Shown here piece after piece: positions 1-8,820 of a stretch of 64,000 nucleotides of DNA. Numbering within the stretch: position 1 is the first letter of the stretch; each line of letters starts with the position of its first letter. Source of the stretch: Bacillota bacterium (GTDB taxonomy: Bacteria > Bacillota > UBA4882 > UBA8346); NCBI GenBank assembly GCA_023435225.1, contig JAEYRX010000061.1, positions 1 through 64,000 on the forward strand. The letters run 5' to 3'. Below the pieces are notes generated by a model, which was given only the letters and a program-made list of their open reading frames with translations, was not told the DNA's origin and searched no databases. Both the position numbers and the translations under genes were made by a program.

Positions 1-126
1 GAACCCAACCTATTTGTTCACTGGCAAACCGGTTTTATTGGCTGAACAATAAGAGCCGTATGAGGCGAGAGCTTCACGTACGGTTCTGTGAGAGGCTGAG
101 GGGGAAGTTCCCTCGGCCTACTCGAC
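1..126 (+). mobile_element. 3' end of a group II intron (domains V and VI); rest lies left of the window
   Basis: Positions 53-86 form a 34-nt domain V: GAGCCGTA pairs with TACGGTTC, a two-base bulge follows on the 3' side, and a short stem is capped by a GAGA (GNRA) loop. The catalytic AGC triad is at 54-56. Positions 92-119 form a domain VI-like hairpin (AGGCTGAGGG with CCCTCGGCCT), followed by ACTCGAC, where the 3' splice site is expected near 126. No intron-encoded reverse transcriptase is visible because only the tail of the element is in the window. The exact 3' boundary is inferred. Confidence 0.85.
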
Positions 127-304
127 ACAGGGATAACCACCATTCTCCGTTGAGAAAAGACTTAAAGAATTCTATTCGGTTTGATAAACAATAGCTTCAC
201 AGCGGATAAGATTTTAGGCCTCTATGACTGGTGGTTGCCCCTATTGCAGGGGCGAGGGGTCGCACTTAGACTTCGAAGACTTCCAAAAGAAAGGAGCACT
301 CACA

Positions 305-967
305 ATGTCCTTAACTTTACAAACAATTAAGAAAGACCCTGTAATAACTGCATTTATCCAAAAGGCTGATGAACACTTGGGAGTTATGGGATATACGGAA
401 CATGGGTTTCGTCACGCCAGCCTAGTTTCAAATATATCACAAAACATTTTAATCCGGCTAGGTTATCCAGAGAGGCAGGCTGAGTTGGCGGCGATTGCCG
501 GCTTTCTACATGATATCGGAAATGTTGTAAATCGGCGGGACCATGGCCGGACCGCAGCGGTTATCGCTTTAAACTATCTGTTAAACAAAGGGATGGATCC
601 GTTGGAAGCGGCTACAATTGCCGGAGCTATCGGGAACCATGAGGAAGAATACGGAGAAGCGGTTAATCATGTGGCCGGAGCTTTAATTTTAGCTGATAAA
701 TCGGATGTTCACCGCAGCAGGGTTCGCAATCCCAATCTATCATCATTTGACATTCATGACCGGGTAAATTATGCGGCCGTACATTCATTTTTAAATGTTA
801 ATGAAGAAAAACGAAGTATCACCCTGGAACTGAAGATTGAAAACACTATCTGCCCGGTAATGGAATACTTTGAAATCTTCTTGGTAAGGATGATGATGTG
901 CCGTCGGGCGGCAACTTTTTTAGGTTGTCAATTCAAAATCGAAATCAACGGGAATGTGTTGTTATAG
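305..967 (+). CDS. HD-domain phosphohydrolase
   Basis: 220-aa soluble protein with an HD metal-dependent phosphohydrolase fold: His37, the His69-Asp70 pair in FLHDIGN, and a downstream NHEEE segment. Family members hydrolyse phosphate esters, often of nucleotides; the substrate here cannot be read from sequence. An open frame extends upstream to 224, but the ATG at 305 follows a clear AAAGGAG ribosome site and the upstream residues look non-coding, so 305 is chosen. The 3' end overlaps the convergent membrane phosphatase-like gene by 23 bp. The gene lies just downstream of the group II intron end. Confidence 0.8.
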   Translation: MSLTLQTIKKDPVITAFIQKADEHLGVMGYTEHGFRHASLVSNISQNILIRLGYPERQAELAAIAGFLHDIGNVVNRRDHGRTAAVIALNYLLNKGMDPLEAATIAGAIGNHEEEYGEAVNHVAGALILADKSDVHRSRVRNPNLSSFDIHDRVNYAAVHSFLNVNEEKRSITLELKIENTICPVMEYFEIFLVRMMMCRRAATFLGCQFKIEINGNVLL

Positions 968-3101
968 ACAACAGCACATAGGTAAACCCATAAGCCAAAC
1001 AGGTAGCAAAAGCCAAAACACCGGCATCATTAATCAAATAAGCGGCAATTCCGGAAATTAAAATGGCTTTCCAAACCAACTCATTTTCTGGGGTTAACAT
1101 TTTTTGTTTCGTTTTAATTCTGTTTATTACCCCCAACAAGAACCCCAGCAGGATAATTCGGACCCAGGGACTAAAAATAGTCAGTTTTAGATTCATGGCC
1201 AATTTCCGCCCGATGATTTGCCCCACCAAAATAAAGTTCTTACTGAATAATAAATGGAGAAACCTTCCAATGTGAGTCTGTGCACTTGGAGGCCTTAAAC
1301 TATCCCACCAACCAATAGCCAGTAATGTTAAACCACACCCAATGACGGAATACCATAGTTTGGGGTTATTAAGCCGCCAACCATATAGTAAAAATAAATA
1401 GAAAGAAAATCCGATTGTTCCAGCTAATATACCGCCGAATTTGGCTCCAAACTGAGGCCAACTTAAAATAAAGATACTAAAGCCGAGAATAAGAGGGGCC
1501 GGCCACTTTTGTGAAGTCTGACGATAGATTAGATGAACCAATAATAGAGAAGCAGCCAGAAATACTCCTAAAAATTCATTACCCAATCCATAATAGCGTG
1601 ATCCCGCCATAGCACTGTAACCCAAGGCTGAAAACCGGATTAAATGCCATCCGGACATTTGATCAATAATTAATAGAGACCAAATTAGGGCCGATAAACA
1701 TAAAATTCGATTACTAATTGTTTTATATCGGGTAAAAACAAAGGTTAAGACGAGAGTTAATATCAAGAATCCTGGTATTGCCCATAAAAATGAGGGTAAT
1801 AGCGGTAAAGTTATTAATACAAGAGGTATTACTAATACTCCGGTAAGTAACCAGTCGCTTAGGGAATATTTTTTAAAATAAATAAAGATAAGTCCGGCAA
1901 TCCAACCAAATGAAATAAGGCCCATATACCAATCCAAGATCGAACGTTGGTTGGCGTTGATAGCTACCAGTTTTTCATTTAACCGGATTAAGTTATCCAG
2001 TGAGATTGAGTTGGTGATCACCTTGATTATCTTACCGGTAAATAAATTAGAAGTAGGAAAACCGGCAATACTTGTTATTGTAGGTAAAAGGTCTATATTG
2101 GCAACTATTCCGTCCCATTTAGTTGTTCCGGAATAAAGAATCCCAGGTGGGATACTAGGACCGGAAAGTATTAACGGTGTTAATAAATTCTTTTTTAAAT
2201 AACCTTCTTTGGAGACTGAAGGAGAGGCAACTATAAGAGTAAAACCGTTGGCTTCCTGTAAGTCGATGACCCCTTTCAGCAATTGATTTAAATGGTTCCA
2301 GGCAGCCTGTTTTAAATTGATAAATCGTTCCCCGGGAATTTCATCACGGTACTGATCCAATCTGGCAAAATCACCGAATTCAATTAGGATGATTTTTTTA
2401 TAAGCTAAACGGGTACCTAGTTGGGAAAGTGTCTTTGAGATATTGGTACGGTAAAGATAAGGGAAATCCGGGTCAAGTTCCGTCAATGAGTTATTAATAA
2501 TTCCCTCATCGACTAAACCATACTGATCCATAAGTAATAATCCACCGGGACGTTCTTTAAGTTCAGGATTGTCAATGTTTCCTAGTAAGCAGGTTTTCCA
2601 GCCATGTTTATGGAAGAGCATACCTAAGCGCCCGGGAATAACTAGGCGATCTTCGGTGCGGGCCTGGTTTAAAATCAGGCCAATCTCCGGTACGACTAAA
2701 TTCTGTTCATTGTTATTATAAGGGATTTTCCCCAAGCTCCATTCTAAATAGGAACCGGCTTTTCCCCAGGTTAAGTTCTGGAATATCTCAAAAGTACCTC
2801 CCAGTTCTCCCGGGAAGGTACTTCTACTACCGGTACCCAGGGATAAGTAACCGCTCTCGGTGTTTAAATAACCGGATCCACTCCGGATATTCATCAATCC
2901 GATAGCGCTGGTATGTAAGAGTTTCTTGATAGAGGGTTGTTCTGTAGCGAATAGTTCTAAACTGTCAATTTTATCGGCAGCTATGACAACAAGTGGTAGA
3001 TTATTTTGGGAATTCGCGGATTGTTCCGGCAGAGCCCAAATAACCTGAGAATATAGTAAAGCCCCTAATAGAAAAAAAACTATGTACTTAGGAAGTCTCA
3101 T
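945..3101 (-). CDS. Membrane protein with extracytoplasmic alkaline-phosphatase-like domain
   Basis: 718 aa. A signal peptide or N-terminal anchor (residues 1-24) is followed by about 350 residues resembling the alkaline phosphatase superfamily (segments LVVIAADK and LLPTITSIAGF). The C-terminal half has roughly ten hydrophobic segments. Similar two-part proteins occur in Clostridia without assigned function; a role in envelope glycan or phospholipid phosphate chemistry is only inference. The frame opens at 3113, but GGAG inside the first codons is ideally placed for the ATG at 3101. The gene is monocistronic and convergent with the HD gene. Confidence 0.7.
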   Translation of the reverse strand: MRLPKYIVFFLLGALLYSQVIWALPEQSANSQNNLPLVVIAADKIDSLELFATEQPSIKKLLHTSAIGLMNIRSGSGYLNTESGYLSLGTGSRSTFPGELGGTFEIFQNLTWGKAGSYLEWSLGKIPYNNNEQNLVVPEIGLILNQARTEDRLVIPGRLGMLFHKHGWKTCLLGNIDNPELKERPGGLLLMDQYGLVDEGIINNSLTELDPDFPYLYRTNISKTLSQLGTRLAYKKIILIEFGDFARLDQYRDEIPGERFINLKQAAWNHLNQLLKGVIDLQEANGFTLIVASPSVSKEGYLKKNLLTPLILSGPSIPPGILYSGTTKWDGIVANIDLLPTITSIAGFPTSNLFTGKIIKVITNSISLDNLIRLNEKLVAINANQRSILDWYMGLISFGWIAGLIFIYFKKYSLSDWLLTGVLVIPLVLITLPLLPSFLWAIPGFLILTLVLTFVFTRYKTISNRILCLSALIWSLLIIDQMSGWHLIRFSALGYSAMAGSRYYGLGNEFLGVFLAASLLLVHLIYRQTSQKWPAPLILGFSIFILSWPQFGAKFGGILAGTIGFSFYLFLLYGWRLNNPKLWYSVIGCGLTLLAIGWWDSLRPPSAQTHIGRFLHLLFSKNFILVGQIIGRKLAMNLKLTIFSPWVRIILLGFLLGVINRIKTKQKMLTPENELVWKAILISGIAAYLINDAGVLAFATCLAYGFTYVLLSITTHSR

Positions 3102-3202
3102 CGGATTCTCCATTGAATATATTTAAATCGGCAATCACTTCTTTCTAATATATCATAAATGTCATACTAAATAAAATCTTTCATTGGATATTAAAACCAT
3201 CA

Positions 3203-3355
3203 CTAACATAGTTCTAATTGGAGTTTGGCTTTTTTGCCCGTAATCTCCTCACAAGCTTTAATCTCCGTTAATAATAATTCGATATCTTTAAATGTAAAAC
3301 ACTCTTGAATTCCTTTTTCTCCTGCGATTAAATAGCTAATTTTTATTCCCGTCAT
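3203..3355 (-). CDS. Small conserved-looking protein, 50 aa, divergent from XRE regulator
   Basis: Starts with ATG preceded by a strong GGGAGG ribosome site and encodes 50 residues (begins MTGIKISYLIAGEKG, ends LQLELC). It is hydrophilic, with charged helical segments and three cysteines (20, 35, 50). No family recognised. It is divergent from the XRE regulator at 3509, and the gap contains two TTACCA inverted repeats, so it is a plausible target of that regulator. Confidence 0.6.
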   Translation of the reverse strand: MTGIKISYLIAGEKGIQECFTFKDIELLLTEIKACEEITGKKAKLQLELC

Positions 3356-3410
3356 ATTGAACCTCCCTTAAGTACCAAAATTAAAAATATAATTATGGTT
3401 ATATTATAAA

Positions 3411-3454
3411 TTACCAAAGTGGTAATAGTCAATAAAATATTACCATTTTGGCAT
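3411..3454. promoter_or_regulatory. Putative operator pair for the adjacent XRE regulator
   Basis: A perfect inverted repeat TTACCAAAGTGGTAA at 3411-3425 and a second imperfect one, TTACCATTTTGGCA, at 3440-3453, spaced about 29 bp centre to centre. They lie between the divergent small gene and the XRE gene. That placement is typical of an autoregulated Cro/CI-like repressor; the assignment is inferred from symmetry and position. Confidence 0.55.
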
Positions 3455-3508
3455 TAAAATCCCTTAAATACATCCGTTATGCTAAAATCGAAATAAAAGT
3501 ACAATTTT

Positions 3509-3880
3509 ATGGCGGTGTTGTTGGTGAAGAATTATCTTCCGGAGCGGTTAAGGCAATTAAGAGAAGAAAACGATTGGACTCAAGAACAACTAGGAGAAAT
3601 GTTAAACGTCTCTGGAGCGACGATTAATCGTTATGAAAAAGGATTGCGAAACCCAGATCCGGAAATGTTGCTCAAATTGGCGGAGATCTTTGACGTATCC
3701 CTTGACTTTCTACTTGGACGTATAGACTCCCGCCGACCGAGTCAAGCCGCAGAGACACCTCAAAAGTATCACCAAAATTCCGAACCAATGCTAAGCGAGG
3801 AAGAACAGTTACCGGACGAAGCCTGGAAAGAGCTTGAATATTTTAAAGAATACATTATAAAAAAGTACCGGGATCGATAG
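3509..3880 (+). CDS. XRE-family HTH transcriptional regulator
   Basis: 123 aa. Residues 11-70 are a Cro/CI helix-turn-helix: LRQLREENDWTQEQLGEML, then the recognition-helix region SGATINRYEKG, ending LAEIFDVSLDFLLGR. The C-terminal 45 residues are acidic with no recognised sensor domain. The ribosome site before ATG 3509 is weak; GTG 3524 is an alternative. It probably binds the TTACCA palindromes upstream and controls itself and the divergent 50-aa gene. Confidence 0.85.
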   Translation: MAVLLVKNYLPERLRQLREENDWTQEQLGEMLNVSGATINRYEKGLRNPDPEMLLKLAEIFDVSLDFLLGRIDSRRPSQAAETPQKYHQNSEPMLSEEEQLPDEAWKELEYFKEYIIKKYRDR

Positions 3881-3984
3881 CTGATAAAAATAACTTTAAA
3901 AAATACCCAAGGCAAACACTTCGTTATTGAAGTATAAATTACCTCATTCGCCAATTATTCTCTTGCAAAGACTAATCCATTCAA

Positions 3985-4013
3985 TTGACAAGCTATTACT
4001 TAATCGGTATAAT
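3985..4013 (+). promoter_or_regulatory. Consensus sigma-A promoter upstream of small membrane protein genes and secDF
   Basis: TTGACA at 3985-3990, exactly 17 bp, then TATAAT at 4008-4013: both hexamers match the housekeeping consensus. Transcription would start near 4020 and run through a hairpin (4037-4065) and two palindromic elements before the first gene at 4345. Whether it drives secDF or only a short RNA is not resolved by sequence. Confidence 0.7.
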
Positions 4014-4036
4014 TAAAAAGGTATTTTGGAAGAGAT

Positions 4037-4070
4037 CCGCTTATCTCGGTATCCCGAGTAGGCGGCTATT
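4037..4070 (+). terminator. Hairpin, possible terminator or attenuator
   Basis: CCGCTTATCTCGG pairs with CCGAGTAGGCGG around a short loop and is followed by CTATTTTC. The T-tract is weak. It lies only about 20 nt after the predicted start of the consensus promoter at 3985, so it could attenuate that transcript. Confidence 0.4.
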
Positions 4071-4083
4071 TTCACTTTATTTG

Positions 4084-4196
4084 AGCTTTTTGCGTTGTTA
4101 GTTGATTTAAAAGTCGCGATACTATATGGCGTCTAAAGTGCGAATATCACTACATATAGTATTACTCATTTAATTACGGTTACAACACAAAAAGCT
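4084..4196. repeat. 113-bp nested palindrome
   Basis: The outer arms AGCTTTTTGCGTTGT and ACAACACAAAAAGCT are complementary at 14 of 15 positions. An inner pair, ATACTATATG and CATATAGTAT (4119-4128 and 4153-4162 approximately), is perfect. It sits back to back with the 98-bp family A element. No second copy was seen here. Confidence 0.6.
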
Positions 4197-4210
4197 GAAA
4201 AAAGTTTTAG

Positions 4211-4308
4211 GGAAGCGCTGATTAATTGAATAAGTGACGATTTTATGCTTCGCAAAATGCCTAATACCGCATATTTGCTCGCACAAAATCGGATTAATCA
4301 GCGCTTCC
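4211..4308 (+). repeat. Family A palindromic element, copy 1 (98 bp)
   Basis: Bounded by perfect 16-bp inverted termini GGAAGCGCTGATTAAT, with a second inner inverted pair near CGATTTTRTGC and GCACAAAATCG. Same length (98 bp) and nearly the same sequence as the copies at 12599-12696 and 14181-14278. The flanks read TA immediately outside the ends. No coding capacity. Confidence 0.85.
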
Positions 4309-4344
4309 TTAGGTAAAACATTCATATTAATTGGAGGGAAAAGA

Positions 4345-4497
4345 ATGTTTGAAATACTAACCGTAATTGTTGTATTAGGATTTTTTGCCGTTTTCGCTTT
4401 CGGCGCCATTAAGGCTGAAAAAGTAGTAAATGCCAAAGCAGTAGTTGTTCGTGAAGCTCATGCAGGCAAAGCAACGGCTAAAACCAAAAAAAAATAA
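4345..4497 (+). CDS. Small single-pass membrane protein, 50 aa
   Basis: ATG at 4345 follows GGAGGG at a good distance. Residues 2-22 are a hydrophobic helix (FEILTVIVVLGFFAVFAFGA); the tail is rich in Ala and Lys and ends KTKKK, so the C terminus is probably cytoplasmic. A longer in-frame opening from 4234 runs through the palindromic repeat and is not credited. It lies upstream of a two-TM protein and secDF, but it does not resemble YajC. Function unknown. Confidence 0.6.
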   Translation: MFEILTVIVVLGFFAVFAFGAIKAEKVVNAKAVVVREAHAGKATAKTKKK

Positions 4498-4535
4498 CAG
4501 GGGTAAATTTTAAAGTTAATTAAGGGGGGGACCCT

Positions 4536-4949
4536 TTGAAACGGAACGTGCTTTTGAAGCGGAATTACATTATGTTTACCGCTTTATTAATCGTTATTAT
4601 CGGTCTAATTCCGGTTGTGGAGGACAGCGGGAATTATTTCTTGCGTCTGGATTCGATAGAGATTAAAGCAATCGTTCTCAATCAAGTCAAAGGTTTACTG
4701 GATACCTCAACCCCTGTTCCGGAACAGCCTGGGGAATTTGCTTGGCAGGCTAATTTGATGCCGACCTCGAATACCTGGGGATTGTTTAATCCAAGACAGA
4801 CGCCACCGGTTTGGGAAAGAGTCTTATTGACTAAACAAGTTTTTACGATGGTTGGGTTTTTCTGTGCCACCATGGTAATTGCTTTGTTTTTTGTCTTTTA
4901 TCAAACTGCCAGAACCGGGGTGGAGGAAGCGCATCTAATTGACAATTAA
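4536..4949 (+). CDS. Two-TM membrane protein of unknown function
   Basis: 137 aa starting at TTG, with a G-rich ribosome site seven bases upstream. Hydrophobic segments at about 12-28 and 104-122 flank an extracytoplasmic loop of about 75 residues containing PVPEQPGEFAWQ and SNTWGLFNPRQTPP. It may be cotranscribed with the 50-aa protein before it and secD after it, 150 bp downstream. No family recognised. Confidence 0.6.
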   Translation: MKRNVLLKRNYIMFTALLIVIIGLIPVVEDSGNYFLRLDSIEIKAIVLNQVKGLLDTSTPVPEQPGEFAWQANLMPTSNTWGLFNPRQTPPVWERVLLTKQVFTMVGFFCATMVIALFFVFYQTARTGVEEAHLIDN

Positions 4950-5098
4950 ATTCAAAATTTATAATTCAGACAGTAGACTTAAATCCGATTATAGATAGAC
5001 TTCGAAGATTAGGTTGTATCTTCAGGATTCTGGCTTCTGTATCCGAATTATATAGGATTAAATAATTGACAAACTTTGAAAACAAGGGGGAGACGGAT

Positions 5099-6613
5099 TT
5101 GAGACAAGATTTACGTTGGAAGTCAGCAACTATCTTTATCATAACTCTTATCTTGGCTTTGATAATTAGCCCGATTGGAGCTAATTTATTTAAAACCGAT
5201 CCGATTCGTTTGGGATTAGATTTAAAAGGTGGAGTCGAATTACTTTTGGCTCCGGATTACCGGGTCGGTACCAATGTAATGAGTAAGTTAAGCGATGAGT
5301 TAATGGCAAAAATCAGACAGGCCAATATAACGGCTCCGCAGGTGGCGCCTTTAGGCGTATTGGATGGAGACCGTTACGATGGTTTACAATTTACTTTCGC
5401 CAATGCTAATGATGTAACGCGAGCTCAAAATATTGGCGCTTTTCCGAACCGCTTTAAGCTTGATTTTTATGGAGAGACCAAGAATTTTAACTTTGAACCG
5501 AAAATAAATGGAAATGTGGTAGAATTAACGATTCTTGAAGATCCCAGAGATTTTCCCGGTGATGCTTTGGAACGTTCCAAAGCCATCATTGAGCACCGGA
5601 TCAGCGAATCTGCTTCCGGAATGGCTGAAGCCGATGTGCGTCTTGACGGTAAAGGTCGGCTAAATGTTCAATTACCGGGTTTACAGACCTTACAACAAGC
5701 CAGGGATATTATTGTGGCTACCGGACGTTTGACATTCCGGATCAACGACCGGATTGTATTGGACGGAACCGATATGCAGGATATTAGTGTTTCTTATCAG
5801 GCCGGAAAAGGATATGTAATTAACTTTACTTTTAGAGGCCAAGGCGCCAAACAACTTGAAAAGATTACCACCGAAAATATCGGAAAAAAAATGGCTGTCT
5901 ATCTTGATGAAACTATGTTGATGGATCCGGTAATTCAAGATGCAATTCCCGGTGGTTCGGGTATTATCACTCTTGGGAATGCTACCAAAGAAGAAGTGGA
6001 AAAGGATGCATTATTGATGAAATCCGGCGCCTTACCGATTTCACTTCGAGTGGTTCAATCAACCCAGGTTGCGCCGACTTTAGGTAAGGAAATTGTTAAA
6101 CAAAGTTTGTATTCCGGTATTATCGGAATACTTCTGGTAGTCGGTTTTATGGTTCTCTTTTATGGAGTACCGGGATTATTAGCGGATGTCGCTTTAATAA
6201 TGTATGCCATCTTTGTTTTAGGGACTATGGCTTTATTCCGAGGTGTTTTGACTCTGCCGGGTATAGCCGGTGTAATTCTTTCTTTAGGTATGGCTGTTGA
6301 TGCCAATATCATTATTTTTGAGAGGATTAAAGATGAAATCCGGAACGGTAAGCGGGTTCGTCCGGCGATTCAAGCCGGTTTTGACCGGGCTTTCTGGACG
6401 ATATTAGATGCCAACGTGACCACTTTAATTGCCGCAGCAGTACTATTCTTCTTCGGCAGCGGTCCGGTTCAGGGATTTGCAGTCACATTATCGATTGGTA
6501 TTATTATTAGTATGCTTACTGCTATTTTTGTTACTCGGGTATTTGTTGAATGGCGGGTTGACCACGATCCCGATCGCTATGCCAAATATTTCGGGGTCAA
6601 GGAGGTAATATAA
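5099..6613 (+). CDS. secD: Protein translocase subunit SecD
   Basis: 504 aa. One N-terminal membrane helix is followed by the family motif GLDLKGGVELLL, a large extracytoplasmic P1 domain, and a C-terminal five-helix RND-like membrane domain (GIAGVILSLGMAVDANIIIFERIKDE). SecD pairs with SecF to pull translocated proteins out of SecYEG using the proton motive force. The TTG at 5099 is chosen because AAGGGGGAG precedes it at correct spacing; an upstream in-frame TTG (5066) lacks a site. secF follows after 2 bp. Confidence 0.95.
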   Translation: MRQDLRWKSATIFIITLILALIISPIGANLFKTDPIRLGLDLKGGVELLLAPDYRVGTNVMSKLSDELMAKIRQANITAPQVAPLGVLDGDRYDGLQFTFANANDVTRAQNIGAFPNRFKLDFYGETKNFNFEPKINGNVVELTILEDPRDFPGDALERSKAIIEHRISESASGMAEADVRLDGKGRLNVQLPGLQTLQQARDIIVATGRLTFRINDRIVLDGTDMQDISVSYQAGKGYVINFTFRGQGAKQLEKITTENIGKKMAVYLDETMLMDPVIQDAIPGGSGIITLGNATKEEVEKDALLMKSGALPISLRVVQSTQVAPTLGKEIVKQSLYSGIIGILLVVGFMVLFYGVPGLLADVALIMYAIFVLGTMALFRGVLTLPGIAGVILSLGMAVDANIIIFERIKDEIRNGKRVRPAIQAGFDRAFWTILDANVTTLIAAAVLFFFGSGPVQGFAVTLSIGIIISMLTAIFVTRVFVEWRVDHDPDRYAKYFGVKEVI

Positions 6614-6615
6614 CA

Positions 6616-7572
6616 ATGAATTTATTGAAATATCGCTCATATTATATAGGAATATTTTTAACAACTATGCTTCTTAGTTTAGTTTTCCTCTTTGTCAATC
6701 CATATAACGGATGGGGAACTAAAGGATCGGCTTTGAATCTGGGAGTTGATTTTACCGGCGGCACCAAGATTTATTTTCCGGTGGATCGGGCTGTTTCTTC
6801 GGCAGAAGTTACTGATGTATTAAAGAAAATCGATCTGCCGAACTTTAAGTACAATCCGCCACAGCCAAGTCAAAATCCTGATTCAACCGGAGTTATCCGT
6901 CATCAGGTTTTGATTTACACCAGTTTTTTAAATGATACCGAACAAGAAGTGGTCATTAATGCCTTAGAGACGAAGTTTGGGAAAACCGAGCAAAATCAGG
7001 GAATCGAAATTTCCAGGGTTGACCCGTTAATCGGAAAAGAATTGGTTCAAAACGCTATTTACGCGATATTAATTGCTTCTTTATTAATGCTTGGTTATAT
7101 TTGGTGGCGGTTCGAGTTCGCCTCCGGAATTGCCGCCATAGTTGCGTTGCTCCATGATGCTCTACTAGTGCTGGGAGTATTTGCACTATTTGGGAAAGAA
7201 GTCAATGCAACCATGATCGCGGCCGTTTTAACCGTTATTGGTTATTCAATCAATGATACAATTGTAGTTTTTGATCGGATTCGGGAGAATGTCAAATATA
7301 AATCACGAGATGTATCTTTTACCGAAGTTGCCAATGATAGTGTCTTACAAACTTTCCGGCGTTCCTTGAATACCAGTTTTACTACGCTTTTATCAATATT
7401 GATACTCTTTATTGCGGTTCCTACCATTAGAGAGTTCTGTTTTGCCTTGATTGTAGGAATCACTGCCGGAACCTACTCTTCAATCTTTGTAGCGAGCCCA
7501 ATCTGGGCCGTTTACCGGGATTATCAAGAGAAAAAGAAACTTGTACGTAAACCGGTAAACGCCACCCGGTAG
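6616..7572 (+). CDS. secF: Protein translocase subunit SecF
   Basis: 318 aa with a classic AAGGAGG ribosome site located in the end of secD. Contains the SecF signature near residue 36 (LGVDFTGGTKIYF), a periplasmic domain, and five C-terminal membrane helices including AAVLTVIGYSINDTIVVFDRIREN. It forms the SecDF complex with the upstream product. A bidirectional terminator follows. Confidence 0.95.
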   Translation: MNLLKYRSYYIGIFLTTMLLSLVFLFVNPYNGWGTKGSALNLGVDFTGGTKIYFPVDRAVSSAEVTDVLKKIDLPNFKYNPPQPSQNPDSTGVIRHQVLIYTSFLNDTEQEVVINALETKFGKTEQNQGIEISRVDPLIGKELVQNAIYAILIASLLMLGYIWWRFEFASGIAAIVALLHDALLVLGVFALFGKEVNATMIAAVLTVIGYSINDTIVVFDRIRENVKYKSRDVSFTEVANDSVLQTFRRSLNTSFTTLLSILILFIAVPTIREFCFALIVGITAGTYSSIFVASPIWAVYRDYQEKKKLVRKPVNATR

Positions 7573-7643
7573 ATGAGAGATTATTCTGTGGCCAGCAGTT
7601 TTTTGTCAGGAACCTTATTTAAATAGGTAGTCATTTAAAGTTA

Positions 7644-7679
7644 AAGGACCGACTGTATACACAGACGGTCCTTAATTTT
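7644..7679. terminator. Bidirectional terminator between secF and the OmpA-like gene
   Basis: AAGGACCGACTG pairs with CAGACGGTCCTT around a seven-base loop and is followed by AATTTT on the plus strand. It lies between convergent genes, so it may serve both. Confidence 0.75.
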
Positions 7680-7701
7680 GTACTATTAGAAGAATTAATG
7701 A

Positions 7702-8820
7702 TTATTCCTGATATCTTACTGCTTCTTCTTTGGTTGGCGGCGCTAACCAGAGTGTAACATCAACACGGCGGTTAAACCACCAGGATGATTCATTGTGTCC
7801 GTCTTTTATCGGTTGGTCTTCGCCATAAGCAAAGACGATAATCCGATTAGCGTTGATTCCGTTTTTAACTAAAAACTTCTTAACGGAATCAGCCCGTCTG
7901 GCGGATAACTTAATATTATATTCTTTAGTACCACGTTCATCAGCGTTACCACCAAGCGCGATATAGTAATCAGGATTGTCTTTTAAGATTTGCAAGTCTG
8001 CTTTTACCGAATCAATTTGGTCAGCCCGAATGTTTGATTTGTCAAAATCAAAGAAGATTGATTTTAATGAATCATTCAAGTCGGTCAGAACTGACCAGGT
8101 ATCCAGTGTTGAATCATCCATGTTTGTTTTAGTGTTTTGAGCCGGGGGGGTTGTCCCAATAGCAGCTGCTACTTGGAAGGCGCCGGCCATTGAGGTTGAC
8201 ATACCGTCGCTATTAATAACAATGAGATCATATGTACCGGCTTTTGCATTGTTTAAATCAAAAGCACAAGTAATCTGCGAGTCGGAATCTACTTTAACGT
8301 CTGAACCAATAATGTCACCTAATCCGGATTTAGACAACTTTACAAAAGCATCATTACTAAAATTGGAACCGGTGATGGTTACGTTAATTGAAGCATTGTT
8401 TAATCCTTCAGCCGGTTTAATTGCAGATATTACCGGACTTACAACACCAGGTTTCTCAATGGTAAAAGCATTTTTAAGTACGGTTGGCTTGTCTTTTTTT
8501 GAGAAAGAACCGATATTGGCAACTACTACGTCCCATTGACCAAGGGCTTTACCGTTTAAATCCAAGGTACATGTAAGTTCGGTCTTTGATACTTGGACAT
8601 TGGCAGCCATAATATCAGCTTGTCCCTCTTTAACCAATTTAACATAAGCCGATTTGTGGAATTTACTTCCGGTTATTGTTACTTGAATACTCTGATTGTT
8701 GAATCCTTTATCAGGTGAAATAGAAACAACCGTTGGCGCCGGGCATCCGAAAGATACCAAGCTAAAACTCAGTGAAATAATTAAGCATACGACTAATCCA
8801 AATAAGTACTTATTCTTCAT
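7702..8820 (-). CDS. OmpA/Pal-domain envelope protein with two IPT/TIG-like repeats
   Basis: 372 aa. Signal peptide with a cysteine at position 26 (SFGC), possibly a lipoprotein although the box is atypical. Two immunoglobulin-like IPT/TIG repeats cover about 28-120 and 130-218 (each with SGxxxNxxSIxVTITGS-type strands). The C-terminal OmpA domain (about 250-362) shows FDFDKSNIRADQ, GNADERGTKEYN and LSARRADSVKKFL, the peptidoglycan-binding core. Known OmpA domains tether the outer membrane to peptidoglycan, so this is evidence for a diderm envelope. Ribosome site AAAGGAAG. Possible -10 TATAAT near 8905 on the minus strand. Confidence 0.85.
   Translation of the reverse strand: MKNKYLFGLVVCLIISLSFSLVSFGCPAPTVVSISPDKGFNNQSIQVTITGSKFHKSAYVKLVKEGQADIMAANVQVSKTELTCTLDLNGKALGQWDVVVANIGSFSKKDKPTVLKNAFTIEKPGVVSPVISAIKPAEGLNNASINVTITGSNFSNDAFVKLSKSGLGDIIGSDVKVDSDSQITCAFDLNNAKAGTYDLIVINSDGMSTSMAGAFQVAAAIGTTPPAQNTKTNMDDSTLDTWSVLTDLNDSLKSIFFDFDKSNIRADQIDSVKADLQILKDNPDYYIALGGNADERGTKEYNIKLSARRADSVKKFLVKNGINANRIIVFAYGEDQPIKDGHNESSWWFNRRVDVTLWLAPPTKEEAVRYQE

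Noticed and set aside
4084..4308. CRISPR array
   Set aside because: Only isolated palindromes without regular direct-repeat/spacer structure; no cas genes in the window.
4234..4344. Upstream extension of the 50-aa membrane protein
   Set aside because: Lies within the family A repeat; the good ribosome site is at 4332 before ATG 4345.
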